A DNA stretch of 5,586 nt from NCBI GenBank assembly GCA_026706165.1, contig JAPOZF010000638.1, positions 1 to 5,586 of the forward strand. Direction: 5' to 3'. Under the pieces are notes generated by a model. The model was given only the letters and a program-made list of their open reading frames with translations. It was not told the DNA's origin and did not search any database. This stretch comes from Gemmatimonadota bacterium (GTDB lineage Bacteria > Latescibacterota > UBA2968 > UBA8231). Shown here one piece after another: positions 5,489 to 5,586 of this stretch (position 1 is its first letter; every line of letters starts with the position of its first letter). A program made the position numbers and the translations under genes.

Positions 5489-5586
5489 ACCAGTCCGGCG
5501 GATCATTTGCCGGCCGCAATGTCCGGTACTAATTTCCGTTCGCGGCAGCTGGCCCCAGGCTTTCCGGTGACGACCGCCGGTCCCGC

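Noticed and set aside
4555..5532. 325-codon plus-strand open frame opposite the dehydratase
   Set aside because: Composition is typical of an antisense shadow (Val, Gly, Leu, His and Arg runs) and no family motif is seen, while the opposite strand encodes a clear dehydratase.
5503..5586. Open frame entering from the right on the minus strand, ending at TGA 5503-5505 (27 residues visible)
   Set aside because: It could be the tail of an upstream gene, but the peptide shows no recognisable motif, and a neighbouring frame also stays open, so it is not supported.

Overview
The window is GC-rich DNA from a bacterium with two gene blocks that face each other. Protein style and GC content suggest a Gram-negative proteobacterium, perhaps of the Desulfuromonas/Geobacter type. 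That is an impression from the sequences only, with no marker gene to confirm it.

Left block (plus strand, 1-1003): the C-terminal end of a FecCD/BtuC-type membrane permease overlaps by 13 bases an intact FepC/BtuD-type ATPase. Together they are the end of an ABC importer operon for an iron-siderophore, heme or cobalamin-type ligand. The binding protein and the start of the permease lie outside the window. Positions 1004-1141 are a gene-free convergent spacer with two short GC-rich stem-loops and no clear T-tract.

Right block (minus strand, 5400 down to 1142): four genes probably form one transcription unit, in the order GDP-mannose 4,6-dehydratase-like enzyme, classical short-chain dehydrogenase/reductase (SDR), extended-SDR epimerase/dehydratase related to SDR-type threonine dehydrogenases, and amidase-signature hydrolase. 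The first three are separated by only 15 and 10 bases; the amidase follows after 76 bases that contain a strong palindrome. A plausible sigma70-like promoter and a small leader stem-loop precede the first gene.

Three different SDR-fold oxidoreductases in a row, headed by a nucleotide-sugar dehydratase, suggest that an activated sugar (probably GDP-mannose) is dehydrated to a 4-keto-6-deoxy intermediate. Further oxidation, reduction or epimerisation could follow, for a surface polysaccharide or glycoconjugate. The amidase might act on an acyl-amide of such a sugar, but this is inference. No glycosyltransferase, transporter or polymerase for a glycan is visible.

No rRNA, tRNA, CRISPR, insertion sequence or phage gene was seen. 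Positions 5489-5586 hold no gene I can support. I saw no clear evidence of a wholly new system. The most distinctive points are the departures of the dehydratase from the E. coli-type family pattern and the unusual composition of the operon.
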